Source: Eudromia elegans
Lineage: Eukaryota > Chordata > Aves > Tinamiformes > Tinamidae
Direction of reading: 5' to 3'
NCBI GenBank assembly: GCA_003342815.1
Contig: PTEX01000016.1
Span: 3,154,731-3,218,730 of the forward strand
Length of the DNA: 64,000 bases
Shown: positions 53,986 through 64,000 of the stretch, in pieces
Layout of the letters: each line of letters begins with the position of its first letter
Position numbering within the stretch: the first letter of the stretch is position 1
Made by a program: the position numbers and the translations under genes
The notes under the pieces: generated by a model
What the model was told of the DNA's origin: nothing
Databases searched by the model: none
The model's input: only the letters and a program-made list of their open reading frames with translations

Positions 53986-55820
53986 TTTCTTTCTCCCTGT
54001 GCTCCAGACTGTTTCTCTTGTGACGTTTGAGTTGGATGGGACAGTGGACTGTTCCAGATCTGACTGTACTGAACTTTGCTGAACACTTCCTTAGAAGACC
54101 TTTAGCTGGTCTCCAGGAAAGGTGCATAAGCCCCATGGATCGTCTTGGCTTCCACAGGTTTCTGATAAACTGCCCAACGGGACGTGTTTTCTCTGACGCT
54201 TCCGTGCCTGCTTTCATTTCAGTTCCTGACAAGTCTGCTCACAGACCGTGTGCACGGAGGCGTTCTCTGCCAGCATCAGAGGTTTCCTTCTGCAGAGCTC
54301 TCTGAGACCCGAAATGTTTGATGCCTTGATTTCTTTCTACCAGTTAGTGCTCTCAGTTAGTTTTGGTGCATTTTTTTCCTTTTTGTGCAAGGTGAGTTTT
54401 AGCAGCCATGCTCTGGCAGCTCAATTCCAACAACGTAATATATAGCGTGCATTAAAGCTTATGGTATCCAAGGGTGGGTTGGGGTTTCATGAATTTATTG
54501 GTGCTCTGTAGGTCTATGTTTGCCACGTGGTTGCTTGTTTCTCCCTTTGCTCATTCTTTGAGACCTTTCTACAGCACAGCAATGGCCAGGCCTCCGTTCC
54601 TGATTCTCTATGTTTCCAATACTTTTTCTGATGTCAGTGGGCGTCAGTTTCCCTGTTTTCATGCATGACCCAGTGCACTTCTCATTAGAGAAGACCTTTG
54701 CAGTTTGTTTTTAAATAGCCTTTTTGAGGGTTAAGATTTCTCTTTTATGTTAAAGGTATCTGTTCCTTGGAAGACCCATCTACCTTCCAAGCACAGCCAG
54801 AGCGCTCCCCTTGTGATCCCAGAGGCTGCTTCCCATATGTGGGATTTTTTGCTTTCTCCCGGAAGGCAGCAGCGGTTGGATTGATGTACGTGTGTGCAAA
54901 CCTGCCCAGACCAGCAAATGCTGCTGCCGCTCTAGTAATATCTGGTTCATCTGGTTTTCTCTCTAGCAACAGCGAGAAGTGGAGGCTCCCAAACCGGAGC
55001 AACCTCCACCTACGAGACAGCACAAGGTGCTACGGGAGAGCTCGGGAGCGAGGGCGCATGCGCTCGGCTCGGGGCACCGCGGTGCTGACGTGTGTGCAAG
55101 GTGAGATGCGTTCCTGCAGACAGGCTGCGAGGAAGGGCGCCCAGGGCCCTGCTCGCCCAGCACCCAGGCGCTTTGCTGTCGATGTAACAGGCTGCTTGGT
55201 CGCCCACGGCCGCAGTGAAAACAGAGCAGTTAAATAACCGCCTGGTAAACACGGAGGCAGCCTGTGGAGACACTTGTGTTCTCTTTTATAAGCAGCTTTG
55301 GGGAAAAAGGTCTCCCAAACTGGTGGGTGAGGTGAGCGAAGGAGTTTCTGACTCTTACACCTGTGTTCATGCCTGTTCCTGGGTTTCGTATGTGTTCTTG
55401 CAGGGACAGGCCGGGGAAGCGGCTCCTGCCCGAGGGAAGGGAGCAGGATGAGACCTGTGCTCTGTGTTTGAGCCAAAGCTCCTGCAGCAACTTGAACTCA
55501 GTTTCATCCCTTGACAGGGAGCCAGCCAGTGAAGGGGAGAGTCCCACAGGGCCCGACTGGCCCAGCTTGTCGGTAGCCGGGAGTGTAAGGAAATAGGGTC
55601 CAAGTTTGAGAGTGGGGAGGGGGATGTCCCGTGTGCAGGAGAGATACCCTGGGCTGGTTGGGGCTCAGGCCTGAGCTCCCAGGGCCGGAGACCTCATGGG
55701 CTCAGCCGCGAGGCAGTGGCCGCGATGCCTGTGCCAGGGGCAGCTCCTGTGCCGGGAACACGGGGTGCTCTGCACAGTTGTGCCTCGAGCTGCCCGCGTG
55801 GCACAGCCTGAATCCCGAGC
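53986..55820. other. Intergenic GRPEL2-PCYOX1L
   Basis: AT-rich up to about 54,770, then rising steeply in GC. No coding family was recognised. It holds a candidate promoter near 54990-55110 (separate entry). Open frames near 55,030-55,620 resemble nothing known. Confidence 0.5.
54990..55110 (+). promoter_or_regulatory. Candidate promoter with NRF1 palindrome
   Basis: GCGCATGCGC at 55054-55063 is the NRF1 core palindrome. A CRE-like TGACGTG lies near 55086 and a splice-donor-like CAAG|GTGAGA at 55101. Together these look like a small CpG promoter with a short first exon, about 1 kb upstream of the PCYOX1L start codon. It could be an alternative PCYOX1L first exon or a non-coding RNA. Evidence is motif-level only. 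Confidence 0.3.
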
Positions 55821-56470
55821 GCCTCGAGCCCTGCTCTCCTCCGAAGGGACACGATGCGCGGCCGGGCGCTCTCACAGCAGCCCAGGCCGCTTTGTGCACG
55901 TCCCTCGGGCTCCCACCGACAAACCGGGGCGTCCCCGGCCTCCCCGCGCGGCCCCGGCTCGCGCTGCAGCTCCCGCGTCCCCGGCCTCCCCGCAGCTCCC
56001 CGCGCACGGGGGGTCGCTGCGTGTCCCCGCAGCGCCGTCCCCGCCGGGGGCCGAGCCTGCGCTAAGGGGCGGCGCTGCCCGGGCCGGGGCGGCGCTGCCG
56101 GCCCCGCTCGCCGCTCCGCTCCGCGCCATGGCCCCGCCGCCGCTGCTGCCGCTGCTGCCGCTGCTGCTGCTCCCGGCCCTCGGCGCCCTCCCGGCCGCGG
56201 CCGCCGCCGCCCGCGCCCCGCCGCGCAACATCGGTACGAGCAGGGGGGGAATCGTTTGCAGCGCGCGGGGATGCGCGTGGCCGCCCCGGCCTCCTCCTCC
56301 TCCTCCTCCTCTCCATCCCGCTCTTCCTCCCCGCGAGGCTGGGCCGGGGGGAGAGGGGCGGCTGGCGCCGCTCTGCCCGCGGGGTCTCACGGGCTCTGCC
56401 GCGCTCTGCCCGCAGCCGTGGTGGGCGCCGGCGTGGGCGGCTCGGCCGTCGCCTACTTCCTGCAGCAGCA
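55820..56470 (+). promoter_or_regulatory. PCYOX1L: CpG-island promoter of PCYOX1L
   Basis: CpG-dense sequence spans the upstream region, exon 1 and intron 1. There is no TATA box. The reading frame is open far upstream of the chosen ATG because of the base composition. Confidence 0.6.
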
Positions 56471-58960
56471 CTTCGGGCCGCAGGTGCAGCTCGACGTGTT
56501 CGAGAAGGGCCACGTCGGGGGGCGACTCGCCACCGTCACCGTCAACAAGCAGCAGTACGAGAGCGGCGGCGCCTCCATCCACTCCCTCAACCTGCACATG
56601 CAGGACTTCGTCAAGGTCCTGGGTGAGTGCACGGGGCCGACAGCCCGTCCCGGTCTCCTGCCCACGAGGAGCGGCTCCCACGTGCCTGGCCCTGGCCTCA
56701 CTCCCTGGTCTGAAAGGCTTTAGGGATGAGCAGACTGGGAAAGCCACCTCCAGGTTGCCCCTGCTCGGCCAGCCCGTGCTCCCCGACTCTGGATTGTCTG
56801 TCCTGTGCCTGGGGACCCGCCTAGCAGAGCGTCAGGAGTGAGGGGGCCTGGCAGCCCCTGGTGCCAGTGGGGAGGGTCCCCAGGTCTCCATCCCCGGTGG
56901 GATGAGCGGGTGTGTAGGAGTCCCTGAGCTGTAGCAGGGTGACTCCATGTATATACCTCAATGGATGGGGACCGTCCAGGGCTCCTGGGGAGATCCAGGG
57001 TTTCACACTGACCGTGTTCCTGGTGTTGGAGGCCTTTGTTCCTCAGCTTGTCAAGAGCAAAGAGCTCCTGTGTAAGAGCGGGAGCTTTGCTCTCACCTGC
57101 TGCTGTCCCCAGCACAGAGACATTTGGCACCAAAGCTTTTCTCAGCAGTCAGTCCATCCCTCCCGAGCAGAGCCCAGATGCTCGGCCGCGGAGGGAGCAC
57201 GACGCGGCCTCCTCATCCTCGTCCCCGCAGGCCTCAAGCACCGGCGCGAGGTGGCCGGCAAGAGTGCCATCTTCAGCGGGGAGCACTTCGTCCTCGAGGA
57301 GACGGACTGGTACCTGCTGAACCTCTTCCGGCTCTGGTGGCACTACGGCATCAGCTTCCTGCGCCTGCAGATGTGGGTGGAGGAGGTGATGGAGAAGTTC
57401 ATGAGGTAGGAGCGCCGCAGGGCGCGGGGGGCACAGGGGCTTGGCTAGCACGGAAGGGTGCCCTGTGCTCCCGTCGCCTCCAGGATCTACAAGTACCAGG
57501 CGTACGGCTACGCCTTCTCCAGCCTCGAGGAGCTGCTGCGCTCGCTGGGCGGTGAGGCCTTCGTCAACATGACGCAGCGCTCGGTGGCCGAGTCCCTGCT
57601 GGAGGTGGGTGTCACGCAGCGCTTCGTGGACGACGTCATCGCGGCCGTCCTGCGCGCCAGCTACGGGCAGTCCGTGCTGGTGCCCGCCTTCGCAGGTGAA
57701 GCCGGGGACCCCTCCGCCCTCTCCCCGTGCCGCTTGGCTTCCCGCGGTGCCCTCTCCGGGCAGGACGTGTTGCCCAGGAGCCTCAGGCACCGTCTTCCTC
57801 CTCTCCCCAGGGGCCATGTCGCTGGCGGGGGCCCAGGGCAGCACGTGGGCAGTGGAAGGAGGCAACAAGCTGGTGTGTTCGGGGCTGCTGAAGTTGACCA
57901 AAGCCAACGTGATCCCTGCCAGGGTGACGGGCGTCTCTCTGCACAGCTCGGGTGAGGCCTGGCCTTGAGGGTTGGGGTCTGGCTGGTCCTCTGTGGGGTG
58001 TTACCTGGGCCTGGAGAGGCCCACGCTGGCGGGGAGGCCCCGTGGGAATGCTGGGGCAAGGGGGAACCTTTCGAAGGGAAACTGCTGTCGTGGGTTCAGC
58101 AGAGCTGTCAGACAGGTTGTCGTGCTCCCTCCATTGCCCTCAAGCACCAGCAACTTGCCCGTGGTCATCATGTGCTCTGGTTCAACACTGGGATGCACTG
58201 GAAAACCAGGAGCTGGAGGCTGTGCTAGCAAAGGTTGGAGGACCAAGGCTGTATAGCCAGAGCTCGGGGCTGCTCCTCACTGACCCTCCTTCCCTTTCCA
58301 GAAGGGAGAGCCCTGTACCAGGTGCACTACGAGGACGGCGAGGGCCAGGGCTCGGGTTTCTACGACATGGTGGTGCTCACGGCTCCCCTGCACCCCAGCA
58401 AGAGCAACTTCACCTTCCAGAACTTCGAGCCGCCCATCAGTGACTTCCCCGGGGCCTTCCAGCCCTCGGTGACCTCCGTGGTGCACGGCTACCTCAACTC
58501 GTCCTACTTCGGCTTCCCCGACCCCAAGCTCTTCCCCTTCGCCAGCATCCTCACCACCGACACGCCCACCCTCTTCTTCCACGCCATGGACAACATCTGC
58601 CCCGTGAACATCTCCTCTGCCTTCCGCCGCAAGCAGCCGCAGGAGGCCGCCGTGTGGCGCGTGCTCTCCCGGCAGCCGCTGGACAAGCAGCAGCTCAAGA
58701 CGCTGTTCCGCTCCTACTACTCGGTGCAGGTGACGGAGTGGCCGGCGTATCCCCACTATGACGCTGCCAAGTCCCTGCCGCCCATCGTGCTCCACGACAA
58801 CCTCTTCTACCTCAGCGGCGTGGAGTGGGTGGCCAGCTCCATGGAGATGGTGGCCGTGGCAGCCAAAAACGTGGCCCTCCTGGCTTACAACCGCTGGCAT
58901 GAGGACCTGGAGAAAATCGACCAGAAGGACTTGATGCACAAGGTGAAGACTGAGCTGTGA
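56128..58960 (+). CDS. PCYOX1L: Prenylcysteine oxidase 1-like, complete
   Basis: PCYOX1L is a secreted or luminal FAD flavoprotein related to prenylcysteine lyase (PCYOX1), which cleaves the thioether of prenylcysteine. PCYOX1L's own substrate is not firmly established. Exons: 56128-56233, 56416-56622, 57231-57405, 57484-57695, 57811-57951, 58302-58960; 1500 nt, 499 aa (human about 494), all GT-AG and in phase. The start has a strong Kozak context (CGCGCCATGG) and opens a Leu/Ala signal peptide of about 28 residues built on CTG/CCG repeats. An FAD-binding Rossmann motif follows (AVVGAGVGGSAVAYFL, residues 36-51, then VFEKGHVGGRLATV). N-glycosylation sequons lie near residues 191, 316, 346 and 383. 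The C-terminal half in the 659-nt last exon is the lyase domain, ending KVKTEL. The sequence and IL17B next door favour PCYOX1L over PCYOX1. Confidence 0.95.
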
Positions 58961-59145
58961 CGCTCCGCGCGGGAGGTGGGCCAGGAACTTCTGCGTGTAG
59001 TAGCCTTGGGGGTATTTATTGCCTTGGGGATGCCACGGGGGGCTGGGCTAGGGGAAGGGGCAGTGGGAGGGGAAGGGCTGTGTCCCAGGTCACTTGAACG
59101 GGTTCTGCCCTCAGGAATACAGTCCCTGCCCTGTGTCACTGCGAG
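58961..59145 (+). other. PCYOX1L: PCYOX1L 3' UTR
   Basis: No canonical AATAAA is close to the stop codon. The variant AATACA at 59116-59121, followed by GTGTCACTGCGAGTCTGATG, is the best candidate, giving a short UTR. The end is uncertain. Confidence 0.35.
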
Positions 59146-59429
59146 TCTGATGTCTCTGCTTGGGTTCCGCACGTGTGCCCTGGGCTGGAAGGAGTCTCTG
59201 CCTTTCCTTCCGTCCTGTGATCATCCCTGTGCGGGAGGCGGAGCAGGAGGCTCGTGAGGACAGAGCTGCTGGCGGCAGCAGCAGATGGTGCCGGCCCTGG
59301 GGAGGAGCAGAGGCCGCTGCCACCGAGGGAGCCCAGGGCTCGTCTCCATTTCTGGGAACAGCAGATTGTCCCCACGAGGGAGGCTGAAGCACCCGCCCCG
59401 GGCGGCCCGCGACGGGCCGAGCACAGCTC

Positions 59430-60167
59430 ACATGGGGACAAGCGATGCGTTTTATTGAGGGACTCAAAAGCTGCCCCAGCCTCCTGAGGGCGTCAGCCAG
59501 CCCTGCTCTCCCTGGGCCGCGTCCTCCTGCCGGGCACCAGGACGCGGTTTTGCCTGTGCCCGTCCCAGCAGAGCTGCACGCCGTGGACACCGCGTGGAGC
59601 GAGGCCCCAGTGCTGCCCCGGTGCCATGGGACATGTCTGCAGCTCCTCGTGGGCTCCCGCACCGCCCTCGTGCGCCGCACGGAGCTCCTGGGTGCTCCCC
59701 ATGCCCTGCGCTGCCTTGGTCCACACGGAAGAGCTCGTGCGTGGCCAAGGAGGCCTGAGGAGAGCCAGGCCCTGAACACTTCAGGTCCTGTTGCACCCGC
59801 AGAGCCAGTGCAAGTGCACGGGCACATTGGAGAGGCAGGAGACCGGCTCCCGGCCTCTCTGCTCCTCGCCACCCACGTGGCCCTCCCTGCTGCACCCCGG
59901 GGGCTGCGGGGCTTGGGGCTCTGTCCCACAGCGAGGCCAGGCATGGAGGCATAGCTGGGTTGCTTGGAGGGGCCGCCCCGGGGCTGTGCGTCCCCATGGA
60001 GGCTGGTGGAGTCAGCAGGGGGATCTCGGGGAGCTCGTGGGCCGAGGCAGCGGCGTCTCCTTGCCGAGACGCTCTCCTTGCCCTCTCCCAGAGGACCTCG
60101 GCAATGAGGAGCAAGCCGGCTAGTAGCCCGCGGGCTGTAAGGGCTGAGGGCTGCAAGCTCCGCAGCC
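59430..60167 (-). other. IL17B: IL17B 3' UTR
   Basis: Reading the minus strand, a canonical AATAAA (TTTATT at 59451-59456) lies about 710 bases after the stop codon. The transcript therefore converges on PCYOX1L with about 300 bp between their predicted ends. Confidence 0.6.
59451..59456 (-). terminator. IL17B: Poly(A) signal AATAAA, IL17B
   Basis: CCTCAATAAAACGC on the minus strand is the only canonical signal I noticed between the IL17B stop codon and the PCYOX1L end. Confidence 0.6.
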
Positions 60168-61817
60168 TCAGAAGATGCAGGTGCAGCCCACGGCGATGGT
60201 CTCCATCACTGTCTGGAAATTCTTACGACACTTCTGCTTCGCGGGCGGCTTGTGTGCCGCCTCGCCCGACACCTGGCACAGCAGCCGGCGGACGGGCAGG
60301 CGGCTGTAGATGGGGATGCTGGCCATGGTGCGGTCCTCCTGCATCGTGAAGGGGTTGATGCAGCCCGTGCAGAGGCAGCGGGCCTCGGGGATGTCTGCCG
60401 GGATCCGCGTGGCGTCGTGGTTGATGCTGGAGGAGAGGAAAAGCGACATGAGGCTGGTGGTACCAGGCCAGGTTTGGCACCGGGACAAGCAGGACAGCCC
60501 CTCCACAGGGTGAAACCGGGCCCTGTGTTGTCCCTCTGCAGCCACAGCAGCCCCGGGGTGGCCCCGCGGTGCTGGAGCCGCGGCCACTGCAGCGCTCTGC
60601 TAGTGGCCATCACTGCTCGGCTCTGTGCCCACTCACCTGTAGGCCCAGGGGGACAAGCTCCTCCGGTTGGACCTCCAGAGTCTCAGGTTGACCTGGCACT
60701 TGGTGTCACCCGGCTCGGAGCTGTTCTTGAGCTGGCGTACCACGTCCTGGATGCTCTGCTCGTAGTCCTCCATGGCCGTGTAGGTGTCATCTGGGGCCCA
60801 GGCCAGGGCCGGGGCGGCTGCGAGGGACCGTCCCGGCCCCCTTCTCCTGCCCCTCGCTCCCTTGCTTTGGTCCTTTGCTGCTGGGACCAGGACCATGGCA
60901 AAGGTGAAGATGCAGAAGAGAAGCTGCAGAGGAAGGGAGATGATCCATGACTGCCCAGCCCAGGAATGGTAAGGAGAAGGGAAGGGCACTTCTGCCCCCT
61001 CAGATGGGTCAGTGGGTCACAGCAGGACCATGATGGCTTCCTAGTGAGGCAGAGACCCACAGAGGCACCTCAGGGCCGGGTTTGGTGGGCACAGCGTTGC
61101 CGCGAACCTGTACCCCAAGCCCCAGCCTGTGCGTGGCTGGCAGAGCCCCTGGCAGAGGAATCTGCTTCCCATTTTAACAGCCCAAAGTGCCCTCCCTTGC
61201 TCGGCCGTGGGCTCCGCCGCTGGGTCCTTTCCAGGCCCCAGCGCAGAGGTGGCTGCAGGGGATAGGTGCCCATTCAGCCCGGGCTCTACCTGGGGAGCCG
61301 CTGGCTTGGACGGCGCTTTAGAGATGGGACTGTCAAGAATGGGACCTTTATCCGAAGCCTCCTCTCCCTCCCTCCCTCCTTCCCTCTGTGCTCCACGGAC
61401 GGCGAGAGAGAAAGAAAGATGCCTTTTCCTCGGCTGCTCTCGCAGGGCCGAGCGGCCGTGTGCCGGCACGGGGCAGGCTGCCCAGCGGCGAACAAAGTTG
61501 CTCTCTGTGGCCCTGCTCCCGTGTCCCTGCAGCTGCCCCGTGCGCCGCTCCGGCCGGGAGCACTGGGGCACTGGAAGGCGCGGGCAGGTTTTTCCCTCCC
61601 GTGCTGGACTCTCCCATGTCCCTGTCTCCACTTTGCTCTCCCAGGCTGTTCTGTCCCATGCTGGAGTCGGGAGCAGTCGGTCCCGCAGCCCAGAGCGTGC
61701 GGCTCCAAAGCAAACCAACCCGGGCAGCCGGCGAGCAACAGGGGGGCAAATAACGAGAACGGAGGAGGCGCGCGAGCAAGGGGAGCCGTCACCTACCAGG
61801 TTTGGAGCCCGCTCCAT
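60168..61817 (-). CDS. IL17B: Interleukin-17B, complete
   Basis: IL17B is a secreted cystine-knot cytokine that signals through IL-17RB. Exons on the minus strand: 61797-61817, 60637-60923, 60426-60168; 567 nt, 188 aa (human 180). The first coding exon is 21 nt (MERAPNL). It was placed by matching the human layout (MDWPHN then LLFLL), a GTAGGT donor and phase 0. A signal peptide covers about residues 1-23, followed by a basic stretch (KGARGRRRGPGR) that is longer than in human. The sequon is NSS at 74. The IL-17 fold is clear: WRSNRRSLSPWAYSINHD, then PEARCLCTGCINPF, then METIAVGCTCIF-stop. Mature-region cysteines are at 83, 120, 122, 125, 153, 169, 184 and 186, enough for the knot pairs. The family and neighbours agree. 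Exon 1 is the least certain part. Confidence 0.92.
60924..61796 (-). other. IL17B: IL17B intron 1
   Basis: This is an 870-bp GC-rich intron with a CTCCCTCCCTCC run near 61365-61385. No other feature was recognised in it. Confidence 0.6.
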
Positions 61818-62040
61818 CGCGGAGCGGCGGCTGCCGTGCGGCCGGCACAGCCCGAGCCAGGAAACTAAACCGGGAAGCGCCCGCCCGCCTGCGGCGCTGC
61901 TGGAGGTGTGTCCGGCAGCGGTCCCCAGGTGCCAGGGAGCCTCCGAGCTGGCGGGGATGGGGACCGGTGTGGTCTGGGACGCGGCCTCCCTCCTCCTCTG
62001 CCTCCTTCGGTGCTGGCCGGGTGCCTGCTCTGGAGAGGGG

Positions 62041-62166
62041 GCTCTGTGCGAAGCCCTGGCCCCAGGGATGGGATGTGGGGGCTCTGTGTGAAGCCCTGGC
62101 CCCAGGGATGGGATGTGGGGGCTCTGTGCGAAGCCCTGGCCCCAGGGATGGGATGTGGGGGCTCTG
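62041..62166. repeat. 40-bp tandem repeat, 3 copies
   Basis: Three nearly identical 40-bp units begin GCTCTGTG(C/T)GAAGCC at 62041, 62081 and 62121, followed by a partial fourth (GCTCTG). Near-identity suggests recent expansion. It lies about 220 bp upstream of the IL17B start codon. Confidence 0.95.
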
Positions 62167-62562
62167 GAGCTGCTACCGATGCCAGGGTCGCTCCCAGCTC
62201 CGAGGAGTGGGAGGCCTGTTGGGACGCTGGGCGCTGTGTCCTGAGTGACCTGTGGTGTCCCTGTGCCTCCTCTCCTCCTGTCCCCGCGCAGCCCCTCGCA
62301 GGGCCCAGGGCCACCAGCTCCACGGGGCCGCAGGGAGGTGGGTGTCACCGGCGCAGGCGCTGGGGGCTCGTGGCAGCCTTAGGGGCTGCTGGGCTTTGCA
62401 TCGCCAAGGGGTGACCGTGGTGGGACACTGGGATGGCGCCGGGGTCCGGGCACGGTGCAGGTGGAGGGCACCCCATGGGAGAGGGCTGGCAGGGCCCCCC
62501 ACCCCTGTCCCTGCAGCCGGGGCCTATGCGGACGAGGGGCCACACGATGGTGCTGTCGGCCA

Positions 62563-62592
62563 CCCGACGCGTCCCGACGCGTCCCGACGCGT
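62563..62592. repeat. Three exact copies of a 10-bp CpG repeat
   Basis: CCCGACGCGT is repeated three times without a mismatch, producing three ACGCGT palindromes spaced 10 bp apart, one helical turn. Confidence 0.95.
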
Positions 62593-63014
62593 TCCGCTGT
62601 CCCCGCACCGTCTCCGTGCGCCCCGCACCGCTCCCGCACCGCCGTCCCCGGGCACCTCCCCGTGCCCTTCCCGCGCTGCAGGGGGGGCCTCCCGTGCTCG
62701 TGGGGGGCGGGTTGTTCCCTGCTGCTCCGGAGCCCCATCTCCTGACTCTCAGCTCGGTCTGGGCAGGGGCTGGGGCAGATGCCCCGGAAGGAGCCGGGTC
62801 TCACGGGGTCTTTCTGCTTCCCGTCTTGCTCCTTGTGATGGGGCTGCTCCCCACAGCGCATCCCTGGGGCTGCTAGGACGACCCCCCCAGGGGTGGCTGA
62901 CTCCCACATCCCACTCTCGGGCACCTTTCCTGGCCAAATGAACATGCAGCGGAGCAGGATTCCAATCTCGGGGCTTGGAAGACCGTCCTGCTGTGCGGGA
63001 TAGAGGGAGGTTTC

Positions 63015-63225
63015 CGTGTCCTTTTATCAGCCTGGGATCTTTGTTTGTATGAACCTCCCCCAGCAGGGTCCACCTTATCACATCCTCCTTCCTATCACCC
63101 CCAGCCCCATCGGGAGCTCAGCCACGGTGCCCAGGCCCTTGGGCATGGGGATGCCAGCCCCCACACAAGTGTTCTGGGGCCTTTGCCACCCTCTTGGGCA
63201 GCGAGTGCAGGTCCCTTTATCACTC
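63015..63225. promoter_or_regulatory. GATA/FOX-like site cluster upstream of IL17B
   Basis: TTTATCAG, CTTATCAC and TTTATCAC (GATA cores on the opposite strand) occur with TTTGTTTGT (forkhead-like) within about 210 bp of otherwise GC-rich sequence. This is motif evidence only. Confidence 0.25.
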
Positions 63226-63524
63226 TGGGCCCAGCACTCGCGCTGTGGCCACCAGGACTCACTGGAACAGAGGGGCCCATTCCTGCAGCACCCCCAGCCC
63301 CCCGCCCAGGCGTTTCCAGGGCATTCCTGGCTGCACCCCAGCGACTTGGCCCTTATTTTGTGTCCCGCTACGAGGGGGCAGCGCGAAGCACCCAGGCCAC
63401 GTGGCTCCCTCCTCGCTGGGGCCACGTGGCTCCAGCGGGGCCACCCCGGGGCGCCCGAAAGGTGCCCAGAGGGTGCCGGGGCCGCGCGCGCCCGTGCGCC
63501 CGGCCGCCTGCGTTGTGTCAGCGC

Positions 63525-63650
63525 TCGGAAATGCTGTTTACACATGAGGGAGCCTCAGAGGCATCCGCGCTGGGAGCCAATTACCCAGTTTTGATCTTTT
63601 TTGGTGAAAAGGAAACCAGGGCTTATTCAGACATGGCCAAGCGCGATAAG
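63525..63650. promoter_or_regulatory. Candidate conserved element near the right edge
   Basis: An AT-richer block, from about AATGCTGTTTACACATGAGG through GAGCCAATTACCCAG and TTTGATCTTTTTTGG to ATGGCCAAGCGCGATAAG, is set in very GC-rich DNA. It has no coding match. It may belong to the next locus. Confidence 0.25.
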
Positions 63651-64000
63651 CCGGGGGAGGCGGCGGGGCGGCCGGGGCAGCTTCTCCCCGCTGGATCCAT
63701 GCGCGGGACGGGGCTGAGGGCCCGTGGGCGGCTGCGCCCGGCCCGGGGGCAACGCGGCCTCCGTTGGCAGCGGCTCTGCACAAGCTGGGGGCTCCGCCGC
63801 CCGTGGGGCGCCAGCCCCGTCTCCCGCGGTGTCAGACACCCCTGCTGCTGCCAAGGGGCTTCGGGCCGCAGCGGCACCATCTGCCCCTGCCCAGGCCGCA
63901 TTCGCCGCTCGTCGGCGTCTCTACCTGGCCGTGCTGGGGCAGGTAGCGCCCGGCGCGGCCCCCGGCCTCGCTGCTCACGACCATATTTGCACAAACCCCC

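Larger units (their letters stand above)
61818..64000. other. IL17B upstream / intergenic DNA to the window end
   Basis: No gene was recognised. It contains a 40-bp tandem repeat (62041-62166), a triple 10-bp repeat (62563-62592), a GATA-site cluster (63015-63225) and an AT-richer block (63525-63650). In human the next locus is CARMN with miR-143 and miR-145; their mature sequences, as I remember them, are not in this window. Confidence 0.5.

Noticed and set aside
55696-56127. Possible N-terminal extension of PCYOX1L
   Set aside because: The frame is open upstream only because of CpG-rich composition; the ATG at 56128 has a strong Kozak context and starts a signal peptide at the family's expected place.
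63980-63990. CArG-like CCATATTTGC at the right edge
   Set aside because: It ends in GC and not GG, so it is not a consensus SRF site.
61800-64000. miR-143 / miR-145 hairpins expected beside IL17B
   Set aside because: The mature sequences as I remember them are absent on either strand; they would lie right of the window.

Overview
The window is nuclear DNA of a vertebrate, most likely a bird or another sauropsid. It is GC-rich with compact GT-AG introns and CpG-island promoters. No Alu or L1 and no obvious CR1 was recognised, and only two ancient MIR-like SINE remnants were seen. The proteins are close to human orthologues but clearly not mammalian. Gene order matches human 5q32 (the region I recall as chicken chromosome 13): ABLIM3 > AFAP1L1 > GRPEL2 > PCYOX1L > < IL17B. 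The first four genes are on the + strand and IL17B is on the - strand. All exon borders were set by hand from GT/AG sites, phase continuity and family alignment from memory.

Layout. 1-19.8 kb: 3' part of ABLIM3, with 21 coding exons from late LIM1 to the villin headpiece; the 5' end lies left of the window. 19.8-21.7 kb: intergenic, with a conserved-looking AT-rich block and a MIR3-like SINE. 21.7-41.9 kb: complete AFAP1L1, with 19 coding exons and 770 codons. Its CpG-island promoter is cut by a 105-N gap and its 10.8-kb first intron carries two consensus MEF2 sites. 42.2-54 kb: GRPEL2. Coding exons 2-4 are present, and exon 1 is probably lost in the 282-N gap at 42726-43007. This unit is strikingly AT-rich between GC-rich neighbours. 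55-59.1 kb: complete PCYOX1L, with 6 exons and 499 aa. 59.4-61.8 kb: complete IL17B on the minus strand, with 3 exons and 188 aa, convergent with PCYOX1L. 61.8-64 kb: IL17B upstream DNA with tandem repeats and GATA-like sites. In human the CARMN/miR-143/145 locus follows here.

The genes do not form one pathway. ABLIM3 and AFAP1L1 are both actin-binding scaffolds. GRPEL2 is a mitochondrial Hsp70 nucleotide-exchange factor, PCYOX1L a secreted/luminal FAD oxidase-like protein, and IL17B a secreted cytokine. ABLIM-AFAP-GRPEL also occurs as ABLIM2-AFAP1-GRPEL1 at human 4p16, so the trio is an ancient duplicated block. No retrovirus, LTR element, Polinton or CRISPR was recognised. The window looks like an ordinary conserved vertebrate locus. 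The most useful observations are the loss of GRPEL2 cysteines, the promoters lost in gaps, the AT-rich GRPEL2 island, the minisatellites and several candidate regulatory blocks.
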